64,000 bases of DNA from Psychrobacter sp. UBA5136 (GTDB lineage: Bacteria; Pseudomonadota; Gammaproteobacteria; Pseudomonadales; Moraxellaceae): positions 39,353 through 103,352 of the forward strand of contig NZ_DHYG01000008.1 of the NCBI RefSeq assembly GCF_002414005.1. The letters run 5' to 3'. Shown here in pieces: positions 26,975 through 35,947 of this stretch. Within the stretch, counting starts at the first letter, position 1. Each line of letters opens with the position of its first letter. The notes under the pieces are model-generated. The model ran no database searches. It saw only the letters and a program-made list of their open reading frames with translations, and had not been told where the DNA came from. Made by a program: the position numbers and the translations under genes.

Positions 26975-28102
26975 ATGGCAGCACAGAAAGAACTTTCCGG
27001 TGCAGGTCTACGTGGTCAGGTCGCTGGCAAGACAGCACTATCGACGGTCGGTAAATCAGGCTCAGGTCTGACCTATCGCGGTTATGATGTGTCAGAATTG
27101 GCCGATAAATGCGTCTTTGAAGAAGTGGCTTATTTGCTACTGTACGGCAACTTGCCAACCCAAAGCGAGCTTGATGCTTATCAAGCCAAACTCAAAAAAA
27201 TGCGCGGTCTACCGCAAGCATTAAAAGACGTGCTTGAGCGTATCCCAGCGGACGCGCATCCGATGGATGTACTGCGTACTGGCTGTTCGATGCTCGGCAA
27301 TCTTGAGATGGAAACCGACTTCTCACAGCAGAACGATAAAACCGACCGTATGCTGGCGGTATTCCCATCTATCATCAATTACTGGTATCGCTTTACCCAC
27401 GACAACGTGCGCATCGAAACAGAAACCGATGATGACACCATTGGCGGTCACTTCCTGCATTTGCTCAAAGGTGAAAAACCAAACGAGCTCCATGAAAAAG
27501 TGATGAATGTTTCACTCATCTTGTATGCAGAGCATGAGTTTAACGCCTCAACCTTTACCGCGCGCGTGTGTGCCTCTACCCTATCTGATATCCATTCTTG
27601 CATCACTGGCGCGATTGGCTCATTACGTGGTCACTTGCATGGCGGCGCGAATGAAGCCGCAATGGATATGATTGAAGGCTTTACTTCTCCTGATCAAGCA
27701 GAGTCCGAGATGATGGCGATGCTGGCGCGTAAAGACAAAATCATGGGCTTTGGTCATGCTATTTATAGCGAATCTGACCCACGTAACGTGGTCATTAAAG
27801 GCTGGGCGGAAAAGCTGGCTAAAGATGTCGGTGATACCGTGCTATACCCAGTATCAGTACGCTGCGAAGAAGTGATGTGGCGCGAGAAAAAACTCTTCTG
27901 TAACGCCGATTTCTTCCATGCCTCTGCCTATCACTTTATGGGCATTCCAACCAAACTGTTCACGCCAATCTTTGTTTGCTCGCGCCTAACCGGCTGGGCG
28001 GCACACGTGTTTGAACAGCGTGCGAACAACCGTATTATTCGCCCAAGTGCGGAATATACGGGTGAAGAGCTGCGCCCAGTACCAGAGATGAGCGCGCGTT
28101 AA
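26975..28102 (+). CDS. prpC: 2-methylcitrate synthase PrpC
   Basis: Condenses propionyl-CoA with oxaloacetate to 2-methylcitrate in the cytosol; citrate synthase family, 375 residues (typical 370-390). A clear AAAGGAA precedes the ATG. Family landmarks: LTYRGYDVSELA near the N-terminus, AHPMDVLRTGCSMLGNLE, the first catalytic His region RGHLHGGANEAAMDMI, and the second catalytic region GFGHAIYSESDPRN, with the catalytic Asp supplied further on near NADFFHASAYHFMGIPT. The short GHLHGGANEA and GFGHxxY motifs match methylcitrate rather than hexameric type II citrate synthases. Followed by a REP-like repeat and acnD. Substrate preference between propionyl- and acetyl-CoA is inferred from context. 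Confidence 0.95.
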   Translation: MAAQKELSGAGLRGQVAGKTALSTVGKSGSGLTYRGYDVSELADKCVFEEVAYLLLYGNLPTQSELDAYQAKLKKMRGLPQALKDVLERIPADAHPMDVLRTGCSMLGNLEMETDFSQQNDKTDRMLAVFPSIINYWYRFTHDNVRIETETDDDTIGGHFLHLLKGEKPNELHEKVMNVSLILYAEHEFNASTFTARVCASTLSDIHSCITGAIGSLRGHLHGGANEAAMDMIEGFTSPDQAESEMMAMLARKDKIMGFGHAIYSESDPRNVVIKGWAEKLAKDVGDTVLYPVSVRCEEVMWREKKLFCNADFFHASAYHFMGIPTKLFTPIFVCSRLTGWAAHVFEQRANNRIIRPSAEYTGEELRPVPEMSAR

Positions 28103-28123
28103 TTTGTCTTGAAATAAAGAATT

Positions 28124-28193
28124 TGTAGGGTGTGTCGTCCTCACCTGTTTTTACTAAGTTTTACTAAAAACTGTGCGTAAAGCGCACCCTACA
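28124..28193. repeat. REP-like palindromic repeat
   Basis: TGTAGGGTG (28124-28132) and CACCCTACA (28185-28193) are perfect inverted 9-mers. Inside is a second small hairpin, GTGCG-TAAAG-CGCAC, near the right end, and a doubled TTTTACTAA. The TGTAGGGTGCG-type ends resemble widespread small palindromic repeats of proteobacteria. It lies between prpC and acnD. Confidence 0.6.
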
Positions 28194-28316
28194 ACTCCTT
28201 ACCTTTAACTCTTCAAAAGTTTTTTTCGCAAAATTGAGTTTTATTTTAATGATTTTGCTAAAAGAATTTATATCTTTTTCCCCTGATTCAAACCAGCCAA
28301 CCGCCAAAGGTGACTT

Positions 28317-30974
28317 ATGGACAACGCTCTCGTACAACCGATGAATGAACAATTTAAAAAACCATTACCGGGCACAGACTTGTATTACTTTGATACCCGT
28401 GAAGCCATCGAAAACATCGAAGCTGGCGCGTATGACAAACTACCGTTTTGCTCAAAAGTACTCTGTGAAAACTTGGTACGCCGCTGCCCGCCAGAAGACT
28501 TAACGGCAGCGCTTAAGCAACATATCGAGCGCAAACAAGATTTAGATTTTCCTTGGTACCCTGCTCGCGTCGTTTGCCATGATATTTTAGGTCAAACGGC
28601 GTTTGTTGACTTGGCAGGCCTTCGTGATGCCATCGCTGAGCAAGGCGGCGACCCGTCAAAAGTAAATCCTATCGTGCCGACGCAATTGATTGTTGACCAC
28701 TCGCTAGCGGTTGAGCATGCAGGCTTTGAAGAAAACGCCTTTGAAAAAAACCGTGCCATCGAAGAGCGCCGTAACGATGACCGTTTTCACTTTATCAACT
28801 GGTGCCAGTATGCCTTTGATAACGTCAACGTTGTCCCGCCTGGTAACGGCATCATGCATCAAATCAACCTAGAAAAAATGTCGCCAGTGGTGCAAGTGGT
28901 ACAAAACAAAGCCGGTGAACAAGTGGCCTTTGCCGATACCTTAGTTGGTACTGATAGCCATACGCCGATGGTTGATGCTTTAGGCGTTATCTCAATCGGG
29001 GTTGGCGGCTTAGAAGCGGAAAGCGTCATGTTAGGCAACCCGTCTTATATGCGCCTGCCTGATTATGTGGGGGTTAAATTAACCGGCAAATTGCAAAAAG
29101 GCATTACTGGTACCGATTTGGTCCTTGCTATGACCGAGTTCTTACGCGATGCTGGCGTGGTATCTACTTATATCGAATTTTTCGGTGACGGTGCGCGCCA
29201 ATTGAGCGTTGGTGACCGTGCGTCTATCTCAAATATGACGCCAGAATATGGCGCAACCGCAGCAATGTTCTATATCGATGAGCAAACCATCGACTATTTA
29301 CGCCTAACGGGTCGCAGCGAAGAGCAAATCAAACTGGTCGAGCAATACGCTAAGCAGACTGGCCTATGGGCTGATGGCATGGAAAATGCCGAATACGCGC
29401 GTGTCCTTGAGTTTGATTTATCAAAAGTCGTCCGTAACATGGCAGGTCCTTCGCGTCCGCACGCGCGCGTTTCAACCACAGATTTAGTCGAAAAAGGCAT
29501 TGCGCATGGTAGTGACGAAAAACTACCTGAACCAAAGGACGGCCTCATGCCAGAGGGTGCGGTGATTATCGCCGCGATTACCAGCTGTACCAATACCTCT
29601 AACCCTCGCAATATGGTGGCAGCTGGCCTCGTTGCCCGTAATGCCAATAAAAAAGGCTTATTGCGTAAGCCTTGGGTGAAATCATCCTTAGCACCCGGCT
29701 CAAAAACGGTGAAAATGTATCTAGAAGAAGCTGGCCTGATGCCTGAGCTACAAGAAATCGGCTTTGATGTGGTTGGTTTTGCTTGTACCACTTGTAATGG
29801 CATGAGCGGCGCGCTAGATCCTGATATCGAGCAAGAAATCATCGAGCGCGACCTATTTACCACAGCGGTGCTATCAGGCAACCGTAACTTTGATGGTCGT
29901 ATCCACCCGTATGCCAAACAAGCGTTTTTAGCATCGCCACCACTAGTCATTGCCTATGCTATCGCTGGTAACATTCGCTTTGATATCGAAAAAGACTCGT
30001 TGGGTAAAGACCCGGATGGTAATGACGTATACCTAAAAGACATCTGGTTTGATGATGACGAAGTCGATGCTATCGTTGCCAAAGCCGTCAAGCCTGAGCA
30101 ATTTAACGCTGTTTATATCCCGATGTTTGATGAAGCCAAAAAAGATACGGGAAAAGCATTAAGCCCACTTTATGATTGGCGCGAGATGACCACTTATATC
30201 CGTCGCCCGCCGTATTGGGAAGGCAAAATGGCGGCGATGAATAAGCTAAAAGGTATGCGTCCACTGGCGGTGCTTGGTGACAATATCACTACTGACCATT
30301 TATCACCGTCCAACGCGATCCTGCCAGATTCAGCGGCTGGCGAGTACCTTGATACCATGGGTTTACCAACGGAAGACTATAACTCTTACGCCACCCATCG
30401 CGGCGACCATTTAACCGCGCAGCGTGCGACCTTTGCCAATCCAAAACTCTTAAATGAGATGGTGCGCGATGAGGAAGGTAAGGTAATTCAAGGCTCACTG
30501 GCCAGAGTTGAGCCAGAAGGTCAGGTCATGCGCATGTGGGAAGCGATTGAAACCTATATGAACCGCGAGCAGCCGCTAATCATTATCGCAGGCGACGGCT
30601 ATGGTCAAGGCTCGAGCCGCGACTGGGCTGCCAAAGGCGTGCGTTTGGCAGGGGTTGAAGTCGTGGTTGCAGAAGATTTTGAGCGTATCCACCGCCAAAA
30701 CTTGGTCGGAATGGGCGCACTACCTTTGCAGTTTAAAGAAGGGGTCAATCGTCACACCCTAAACATCGATGGTACTGAAATATTCGATATCGAAGGCGAA
30801 GTATCCGCTCGTGGTGAGATGACGCTGGTCATTCATCGCAGAAACGGCAGAGTCGATAAAGCGCCTGTTATCTGCCGTTTAGATACTGCTGATGAAGTGA
30901 AAATGTATAACGCTGGCGGTATGCTGCAGCGCTTTGCCAAAGAGTTTATCGATGGCACGCTAGATATCGCGTAA
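28317..30974 (+). CDS. acnD: Fe/S-dependent 2-methylcitrate dehydratase AcnD
   Basis: Aconitase-fold [4Fe-4S] enzyme, 885 residues (usual about 865), dehydrating 2-methylcitrate in the PrpF-dependent branch of the methylcitrate cycle. AAGGTG precedes the start. Cluster cysteines sit in ITSCTNTSNPRN and FACTTCNGMSGA; other aconitase landmarks are TDSHTPMVDALGVISIGVGG, VSTYIEFFGDGARQL, NITTDHLSPSNA, and GDGYGQGSSRDWAAKG with VVVAEDFERIHRQNLVGMG. The first TDSHT segment and the GQGSSRDWA swivel-domain active site are intact. AcnD is distinguished from AcnA/AcnB by context with prpF. A terminator follows, so prpF needs its own promoter or read-through. prpD, which does the same dehydration without iron, is also present. 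Confidence 0.95.
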   Translation: MDNALVQPMNEQFKKPLPGTDLYYFDTREAIENIEAGAYDKLPFCSKVLCENLVRRCPPEDLTAALKQHIERKQDLDFPWYPARVVCHDILGQTAFVDLAGLRDAIAEQGGDPSKVNPIVPTQLIVDHSLAVEHAGFEENAFEKNRAIEERRNDDRFHFINWCQYAFDNVNVVPPGNGIMHQINLEKMSPVVQVVQNKAGEQVAFADTLVGTDSHTPMVDALGVISIGVGGLEAESVMLGNPSYMRLPDYVGVKLTGKLQKGITGTDLVLAMTEFLRDAGVVSTYIEFFGDGARQLSVGDRASISNMTPEYGATAAMFYIDEQTIDYLRLTGRSEEQIKLVEQYAKQTGLWADGMENAEYARVLEFDLSKVVRNMAGPSRPHARVSTTDLVEKGIAHGSDEKLPEPKDGLMPEGAVIIAAITSCTNTSNPRNMVAAGLVARNANKKGLLRKPWVKSSLAPGSKTVKMYLEEAGLMPELQEIGFDVVGFACTTCNGMSGALDPDIEQEIIERDLFTTAVLSGNRNFDGRIHPYAKQAFLASPPLVIAYAIAGNIRFDIEKDSLGKDPDGNDVYLKDIWFDDDEVDAIVAKAVKPEQFNAVYIPMFDEAKKDTGKALSPLYDWREMTTYIRRPPYWEGKMAAMNKLKGMRPLAVLGDNITTDHLSPSNAILPDSAAGEYLDTMGLPTEDYNSYATHRGDHLTAQRATFANPKLLNEMVRDEEGKVIQGSLARVEPEGQVMRMWEAIETYMNREQPLIIIAGDGYGQGSSRDWAAKGVRLAGVEVVVAEDFERIHRQNLVGMGALPLQFKEGVNRHTLNIDGTEIFDIEGEVSARGEMTLVIHRRNGRVDKAPVICRLDTADEVKMYNAGGMLQRFAKEFIDGTLDIA

Positions 30975-31002
30975 TCATCATGAGTTTTGAATAATTAAAG
31001 AG

Positions 31003-31037
31003 CCGATGTTGTATGAATTATACGGCATCGGTTTTTT
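31003..31037 (+). terminator. Terminator after acnD
   Basis: CCGATG (31003-31008) pairs with CATCGG (31026-31031), with an inner GTAT/ATAC stem, followed by six T (31032-31037). Confidence 0.85.
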
Positions 31038-31077
31038 ACCATCGGTACATTGAATCCTCTACCTTAATGGCGTAATA

Positions 31078-31095
31078 TGTACAATTGATTGTACA
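31078..31095. promoter_or_regulatory. YefM-type operator with paired TGTACA boxes
   Basis: TGTACA hexamers at 31078-31083 and 31090-31095 are 12 bases centre to centre, 17 bases before the yefM start. This is the known arrangement of the yefM-yoeB operator, to which YefM and the YefM-YoeB complex bind for autorepression. Confidence 0.8.
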
Positions 31096-31111
31096 AATAA
31101 AGGAGTCTGTG

Positions 31112-31387
31112 ATGAGAGTAATCAGTTTTTCAGAAGCCAGAAAGCATCTAAAGTCTGTTTTTGACATGGTTAGTGATGATGCCAATGCTACTATTATTAC
31201 CCGCCGAGATGCGGATGATGCTGTCGTCATGTCCCTTGATTATTATAATAGCTTGATGGAAACCGTCTATCTATTAAAGTCTCCTGCCAATGCCGCACAT
31301 TTAGCAAAATCCATTGCTCAGTATCAGTCCGGGAAGACCGAAGTACATAAGCTTATTGAGACGAATGATAATATTGAAGACGCTTAA
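31112..31387 (+). CDS. yefM: YefM-family antitoxin (Phd/YefM)
   Basis: Antitoxin of a type II toxin-antitoxin pair, 91 residues. The start at 31112 has AGGAG 6 bases before it; a longer frame starts at a TTG. The N-terminal Phd/YefM DNA-binding domain is clear: MRVISFSEARKHLKSVFDMV and ADDAVVMSLDYYNSLMETVYL (the last given in part). The C-terminal region with SPANAAHLAKSIAQYQSGK is the typical YefM helix leading into a flexible toxin-wrapping tail. The gene lies 11 bases upstream of yoeB and downstream of paired TGTACA boxes. The pair is inserted between acnD and prpF, and is likely an acquired module. Confidence 0.94.
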   Translation: MRVISFSEARKHLKSVFDMVSDDANATIITRRDADDAVVMSLDYYNSLMETVYLLKSPANAAHLAKSIAQYQSGKTEVHKLIETNDNIEDA

Positions 31388-31397
31388 TTGAGGTCAT

Positions 31398-31661
31398 ATG
31401 ATGAGAAAGCAATTAGCGTGGACCAGCGAGGCATGGAAGGATTATTTATACTGGCAATCACAAGATAAGAAAACATTAAAACGCATCAATAAGCTTATTA
31501 CAGAATGTATGCGCACACCGTTTGAAGGCATTGGAAAACCTGAACCTTTAAAGGAAAATTTGTCAGGGTTTTGGTCTCGGCGTATTGATGATGCCAATCG
31601 TTTGGTGTATGCCGTCGATGACAGCTATCTGACGATTATTTCTTGTCGTTATCATTATTAA
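31398..31661 (+). CDS. yoeB: YoeB-family toxin (ribosome-dependent mRNA endonuclease)
   Basis: RelE-superfamily toxin of 87 residues (YoeB is 84). YoeB cuts mRNA in the ribosomal A site when YefM is degraded. Family landmarks: LAWTSEAWKDYLYWQSQDKK, NKLITECMRTPFEGIGKPEP and LSGFWSRRIDDANRLVYAV, ending in the catalytic SCRYHY, with Arg and His near the C-terminus as in E. coli YoeB (His83, Tyr84). Two ATG codons stand at 31398 and 31401; GAGG at 31390-31393 fits the second slightly better (7 bases), so the first residue may be absent. It looks intact and functional. Confidence 0.94.
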   Translation: MMRKQLAWTSEAWKDYLYWQSQDKKTLKRINKLITECMRTPFEGIGKPEPLKENLSGFWSRRIDDANRLVYAVDDSYLTIISCRYHY

Positions 31662-31671
31662 CTTTTTAAAT

Positions 31672-31848
31672 TTATCCAAACCCAAAAGGCTCAATTTTAC
31701 CAGCTGCAACCTCTGCTTGAGCAATTAATAACTGACGCACAAACTCGTAAGACAAGTCAGGGTTATTTTGTATAATTTTTCCGATTTTTGCCAAGTTCTC
31801 ACTTTGTTCCTTTTCTAAACTCGTAACATCCTCTATTTTAATTAATCT
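31672..31848 (-). pseudogene. Remnant of a small antitoxin-like gene
   Basis: A 58-codon open frame on the minus strand ends NNPDLSYEFVRQLLIAQAEV then AAGKIEPFGFG and a stop. The composition is protein-like (amphipathic helix plus short hydrophilic tail), but a TAG lies just upstream and there is no ATG, GTG or TTG start, so the N-terminus is missing. It sits head to tail with yoeB on the opposite strand. It may be the end of another stability or antitoxin gene left behind by an insertion. The family is not recognised with certainty. Confidence 0.5.
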
Positions 31849-31911
31849 CTATCACTCTATATTACCAACAAAACTATAAACAAATCATGAATATATAAAG
31901 GATCCCCAAAA

Positions 31912-33153
31912 ATGACCCAATCGAAACCAAAATTCGCCCCGCAAATATCCATCCCTGCCACCTATATGCGCGGCGGCACGTCAAAAGGGGTGTTTTTTAA
32001 ATTATCAGATTTACCTGAGCGCTGCCAAGTGGCTGGCAAGGCGCGCGATAATTTCCTCTTGCGGGTTATCGGTAGCCCCGACCCTTATGGTAAGCAAATC
32101 GACGGCTTGGGAAATGGCAGCTCTAGCACCTCAAAAACCGTCATCTTGTCTAAGTCTGATAAGGCAGACCACGATGTGAACTATCTGTTTGGTCAGGTTA
32201 ATATTGCTAAACCTATGATTGATTGGGCGGGAAACTGTGGTAATTTAACCGCCGCTGTTGGTGCTTGTGCCATTAATATGGGTCTGGTCGATGCCGATAA
32301 AATTGCTAACAGTATTGATGAAAGTAGCGAGAGTGGTATTTGTGAAGTCCGTATTTGGCAAGAAAACATCGGTAAAACCATCATCGCCCATGTGCCTGTT
32401 TACTTAGATGAGAAAAGCAAGGTGCAAGTGCAAGAAACGGGCGATTTTGAGTTAGACGGTGTCACCTTCCCAGCGGCAGAAGTCAAAATTGAATTTATTG
32501 ATCCTGTTGACTCATCAAGCGATATGTTCCCGACAAACAACTTAGTCGATGATTTTGACGTCTCTGGCTGTGGTTTAAGTACCGATAGCGTCAAAGCAAC
32601 CTTTATCAGTGCGGGCATTCCAACTATCTTTATGAAAAGCGATGACTTGGGCTTTACTGGTATAGAACTGCAAGGCGATATCAACAGTGATAGCGAAACC
32701 TTAGCTAAACTTGAGAAAATCCGTGCCAAAGGCGGCGTGGCGATGGGATTATTTAAAGACGTGAGTGAGGCGCAAAGCAGTCAGCATATTCCAAAAATTG
32801 CTTGGATTGCTCCTGCAAAAAGTTACAGCGCGTCAAGTGGTAAACCAGTTGATGCCGCAGATATTGACTTGGTCGTCCGCGCGATGAGCATGGGACAGCT
32901 GCATCATGCGATGATGGGCACGGCAGCGGTGGCGATTGCTGCCGCAGCAACGACGCAAGGGACACTCGTTAATCAGGCAGCAGGTGGTGGCGAATTAGGC
33001 GAAGTTAGATTTGGTCATCCTTCTGGAACGCTCTTGGTTGGTGGTAAAACCGAGCAAGTCGATGGACGCTGGCAAGCCAAAAAAGTGTCGATGAGCCGCT
33101 CTGCCCGCCGTATTATGGTTGGTGAGGTTTTTGTGCCAGCGGATAGTTTTTAA
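31912..33153 (+). CDS. prpF: 2-methylaconitate cis-trans isomerase PrpF
   Basis: Cytosolic enzyme of the diaminopimelate-epimerase-like fold, 413 residues (usual about 395). It isomerises the trans/cis product of AcnD so that methylcitrate turnover can continue. The N-terminus ISIPATYMRGGTSKGVFFKL is the family hallmark; GLGNGSSSTSKTVIL, MIDWAGNCGNLTAAVGACAI (with the catalytic Cys and the NCGNL motif), VSGCGLSTDSVKA and GELGEVRFGHPSGTL are further landmarks. AAGGAT precedes the start. Its normal partner acnD lies 937 bases upstream, separated by a terminator and the yefM-yoeB locus; a short AT-rich gap from 31849 to 31911 may hold its own promoter. Confidence 0.94.
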   Translation: MTQSKPKFAPQISIPATYMRGGTSKGVFFKLSDLPERCQVAGKARDNFLLRVIGSPDPYGKQIDGLGNGSSSTSKTVILSKSDKADHDVNYLFGQVNIAKPMIDWAGNCGNLTAAVGACAINMGLVDADKIANSIDESSESGICEVRIWQENIGKTIIAHVPVYLDEKSKVQVQETGDFELDGVTFPAAEVKIEFIDPVDSSSDMFPTNNLVDDFDVSGCGLSTDSVKATFISAGIPTIFMKSDDLGFTGIELQGDINSDSETLAKLEKIRAKGGVAMGLFKDVSEAQSSQHIPKIAWIAPAKSYSASSGKPVDAADIDLVVRAMSMGQLHHAMMGTAAVAIAAAATTQGTLVNQAAGGGELGEVRFGHPSGTLLVGGKTEQVDGRWQAKKVSMSRSARRIMVGEVFVPADSF

Positions 33154-33292
33154 TCAGTAAATTTTGGTATGGGGCGTAAAGTCTTTATAATAACTGTCGA
33201 TTGAGCGAACACACGACAATCGCTACCGATAGATAAAGCCCGCTAACGGTAGTGATTTAATTGACATTAAACAGCGCCTTAGTATTCATATT

Positions 33293-35140
33293 ATGCCCAC
33301 TCCGCCACGCCGCGTACCATTAGACATCAAACCGCCCAGCAAAAAAACAGAACGGGGGGTTTTGCTGTGGTCGATTCTAAAAAGGCTGGGCGAGTTTGCC
33401 AGGCCCTATCGCGGGCTTTTTATTTTAACCTTGATATTGACAGTATTAGGGTCGTTTACCGCGCAGGTCAACGCCTTTGTCCTGCAATATACCATTGATA
33501 CTTTGACCAATGTCGTCGGCTTACCTGACCCGTGGGTAGAAGGTATAAAATTACTCACGCTCATTAGCGTAATTTTACTGGTGAAAGAGGTGCTGAACGT
33601 CCTCATCACCTTTGGGCAGCGCTACTTTGGCGAGCGTATCCGCATTAACTTATCGCGTGATTTATCGCAAAAAGTGGTCGACCGTATTTTAGCCTATAAA
33701 ATGGCCTTTTATACCAGTGATGAAAACGCCAGCGGTAAGCTGCAAACCCGTATTGATTTGGGCGTTAGTAGCCTCACGACCTTGGTGCAAAACTTCTTTA
33801 TTGATATGCTGCCGCTGTTTGCCAGTGCCATCGTGTCATTAATCATTATGTTTAATGCCAACTTTTGGGTTGGCATGGTCGGTCTTATTATTGTGCCGAT
33901 TTACTTTTTTGTCAGTCAAAAACAAGCCAATCGTCTACAAGGGTTTCGCAAACAAATGCGCCAATACCGCGAAACCAAAAGCGGCTTGGTGATTTCGATT
34001 ATCGACTCTATTACCGTCATTAAATCCTTTGTACGCGAGCCGATTGAGTCCGATAAACACTGGGAAATCCAAAAGGATATGACCGCCAATCAGCTCCGTA
34101 TTCGCAGTATCGCGTTTATGTATAACGCGGGCAAAACCTTTATCGAGCAAATCGGCGTGGTGGCGATTATTGTTTTGACCTCATACTTTGTGCTCAAAGG
34201 GCAGATGACCATTGGCGCGATTATGTTTCATATCTTACTGTTTCAAAACGTCGCCGCGCCCATTCGCGAATTGCACCGTATTTATGATCAAATTAATAAT
34301 GCCCTCACTTATGCGGAAGGGTTTTTTGATATCCTGGACGACGACCAAGCAATTGAAAACGCAGGTAAAATCGAATGTACCGATTTAAAAGGTCATATTG
34401 AATTAAAAAACGTCAGTTTCTCCTACCCAAATGGCAAGCAGGCGCTCAATGACGTCAGTTTTAACATTTATCCCAATCGTATTACCGCTTTGGTTGGGCT
34501 CTCTGGTGCAGGTAAAAGTACCATTATCAATTTATTGGTCAAATTCTACGACCCAAGTAGCGGCACCATTTGTCTCGATGGGCGCAATTTAGAGGACTAC
34601 AGCACCCATGATTTGCGTGAGCAAGTTGGATTGGTGCTACAAAAAAATCATATTTTCTCAGGCACCATCGCCGACAACATTCGTTACGGGGCGATGGATG
34701 CGAGCTATGAAGAGATTGTTGAGGCCGCCAAACAAGCCTCTATCCATGAGCAAATTATTGGCATGCCTGATGGCTATGAGAGTGAAGCCAAACTGCTCTC
34801 TGGCGGTCAGCAGCAGCGTATCGCGCTGGCACGGATGTTTTTAAAAAACCCACCGATTGTGTTTTTAGATGAACCAACCGCCAGCCTTGATGCCATTGCC
34901 ACCCAGCAAATCAAGCACAGTTTGGATTTAATCAAAAAAGACCGCACGGTGATTATCGTCTCGCACAATATCTCACAAATTATCGATGCTGATGACTTGG
35001 TGGTGATTGAAAATGGCCGTGTGATGGAGACCGGCACGCACGAAGCGCTTTATGCCAATCACGGTAAGTACTACGAGATTTTCAATGCCATGTCTGATAG
35101 TTTGAATTTAGACAAAATCAGTCAAACCTTAAATAGTTAA
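33293..35140 (+). CDS. ABC exporter (TMD-NBD half transporter)
   Basis: Inner-membrane type IV ABC exporter of 615 residues that works as a homodimer or heterodimer. Six transmembrane helices occupy residues 40-330 (RPYRGLFILTLILTVLGSFT and following). The nucleotide-binding domain has Walker A GLSGAGKST (about 403-411), Q-loop LVLQKNHIF, ABC signature LLSGGQQQRIALAR, Walker B IVFLDEPTAS and the H-loop SHNIS. All ATPase residues are intact. It resembles MsbA/lipid-multidrug exporters, and a single gene suggests a homodimer. The gene is inside the prp region between prpF and prpD with no functional link to propionate that can be seen. The substrate is unknown. Confidence 0.9.
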   Translation: MPTPPRRVPLDIKPPSKKTERGVLLWSILKRLGEFARPYRGLFILTLILTVLGSFTAQVNAFVLQYTIDTLTNVVGLPDPWVEGIKLLTLISVILLVKEVLNVLITFGQRYFGERIRINLSRDLSQKVVDRILAYKMAFYTSDENASGKLQTRIDLGVSSLTTLVQNFFIDMLPLFASAIVSLIIMFNANFWVGMVGLIIVPIYFFVSQKQANRLQGFRKQMRQYRETKSGLVISIIDSITVIKSFVREPIESDKHWEIQKDMTANQLRIRSIAFMYNAGKTFIEQIGVVAIIVLTSYFVLKGQMTIGAIMFHILLFQNVAAPIRELHRIYDQINNALTYAEGFFDILDDDQAIENAGKIECTDLKGHIELKNVSFSYPNGKQALNDVSFNIYPNRITALVGLSGAGKSTIINLLVKFYDPSSGTICLDGRNLEDYSTHDLREQVGLVLQKNHIFSGTIADNIRYGAMDASYEEIVEAAKQASIHEQIIGMPDGYESEAKLLSGGQQQRIALARMFLKNPPIVFLDEPTASLDAIATQQIKHSLDLIKKDRTVIIVSHNISQIIDADDLVVIENGRVMETGTHEALYANHGKYYEIFNAMSDSLNLDKISQTLNS

Positions 35141-35217
35141 TGCGGGGCGAAATCGTTATAATGCTCAGGTTTTGATCCATTATAAAAGCCCTTTAAATCG
35201 TTAGAAGCTATTTGACT

Positions 35218-35808
35218 ATGACCTGTGAATTTTCTATAAAAACCTTTGATGAGCTGACCACCGTTGATCTTTATCATATTTTAAAAGCCCGCTCGCAAGT
35301 ATTTGTGGTCGAGCAAAACTGCCCGTATCAAGACATGGACGAGGTGGATTTTGATTGCTTGCATTTAGTCGCCCATCAAAACGAAGCTTTGGTTGGCTAT
35401 TGCCGCATCATCCCGCCGCAATTTAATCACAAAAAATCCTCGGTCAATCCGTCGGGTCCGATACCGGCAATTGGCAGAGTGCTTGTGCTCGCAGAGCACC
35501 GCGGCAATGGCGTTGCCCGTCAAATGATGCTTGAGGCCATCAAATACTGCCGTAAAAAATATGGCAAAAAAACCATTATTATCTCCGCCCAGTCTTACTT
35601 GCTAAACTTTTACGAATCACTGGGGTTTATTCCTGAAGGTGAGCGCTATCTTGAAGATGGTATTGAGCATGTCACCATGGTTTTACCTGTCATTAAAAAA
35701 GTAAAGATAAAAAAAGAAAGTTCGGGAATGGTCAGCAATATCCTCAGTTTTTTACTCTTGATACTGGCCGTTTTATTTATTGTGGGTTTGGTTTATCTCA
35801 TGGTGTAA
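35218..35808 (+). CDS. ElaA-like GNAT acetyltransferase with C-terminal membrane anchor
   Basis: N-acetyltransferase of 196 residues. The GNAT core (about 1-155) matches the ElaA group: LYHILKARSQVFVVEQNCPY with DMDEVDFDCLHL, and the acetyl-CoA loop AEHRGNGVARQMMLEA, then ISAQSYLLNFYESLGFIPEG. E. coli ElaA stops at about 153. Here the chain continues through a basic linker (KKVKIKKESSG) into a hydrophobic segment, ILSFLLLILAVLFIVGLVYL, ending the protein. That is a tail anchor placing the enzyme on the cytosolic face of the membrane. The ATG at 35218 is used rather than the TTG at 35212. The substrate is unknown. It is preceded by the ABC exporter and followed by prpD. Confidence 0.85.
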   Translation: MTCEFSIKTFDELTTVDLYHILKARSQVFVVEQNCPYQDMDEVDFDCLHLVAHQNEALVGYCRIIPPQFNHKKSSVNPSGPIPAIGRVLVLAEHRGNGVARQMMLEAIKYCRKKYGKKTIIISAQSYLLNFYESLGFIPEGERYLEDGIEHVTMVLPVIKKVKIKKESSGMVSNILSFLLLILAVLFIVGLVYLMV

Positions 35809-35947
35809 ATCATTAAACAATAAAACAGTCTTACACGACTTCACTGTTGTTCGATATTGAGTATGCTATTTTTGATGCATCACTGATTGATAAAACATTT
35901 AGCTTATTAATCGCTCAAATATTGGTTTCAAGGAAGAGGTAACGACT

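Noticed and set aside
29294..29950. 218-residue minus-strand frame inside acnD
   Set aside because: acnD is unmistakable on the other strand; the antisense frame has no recognisable motif.
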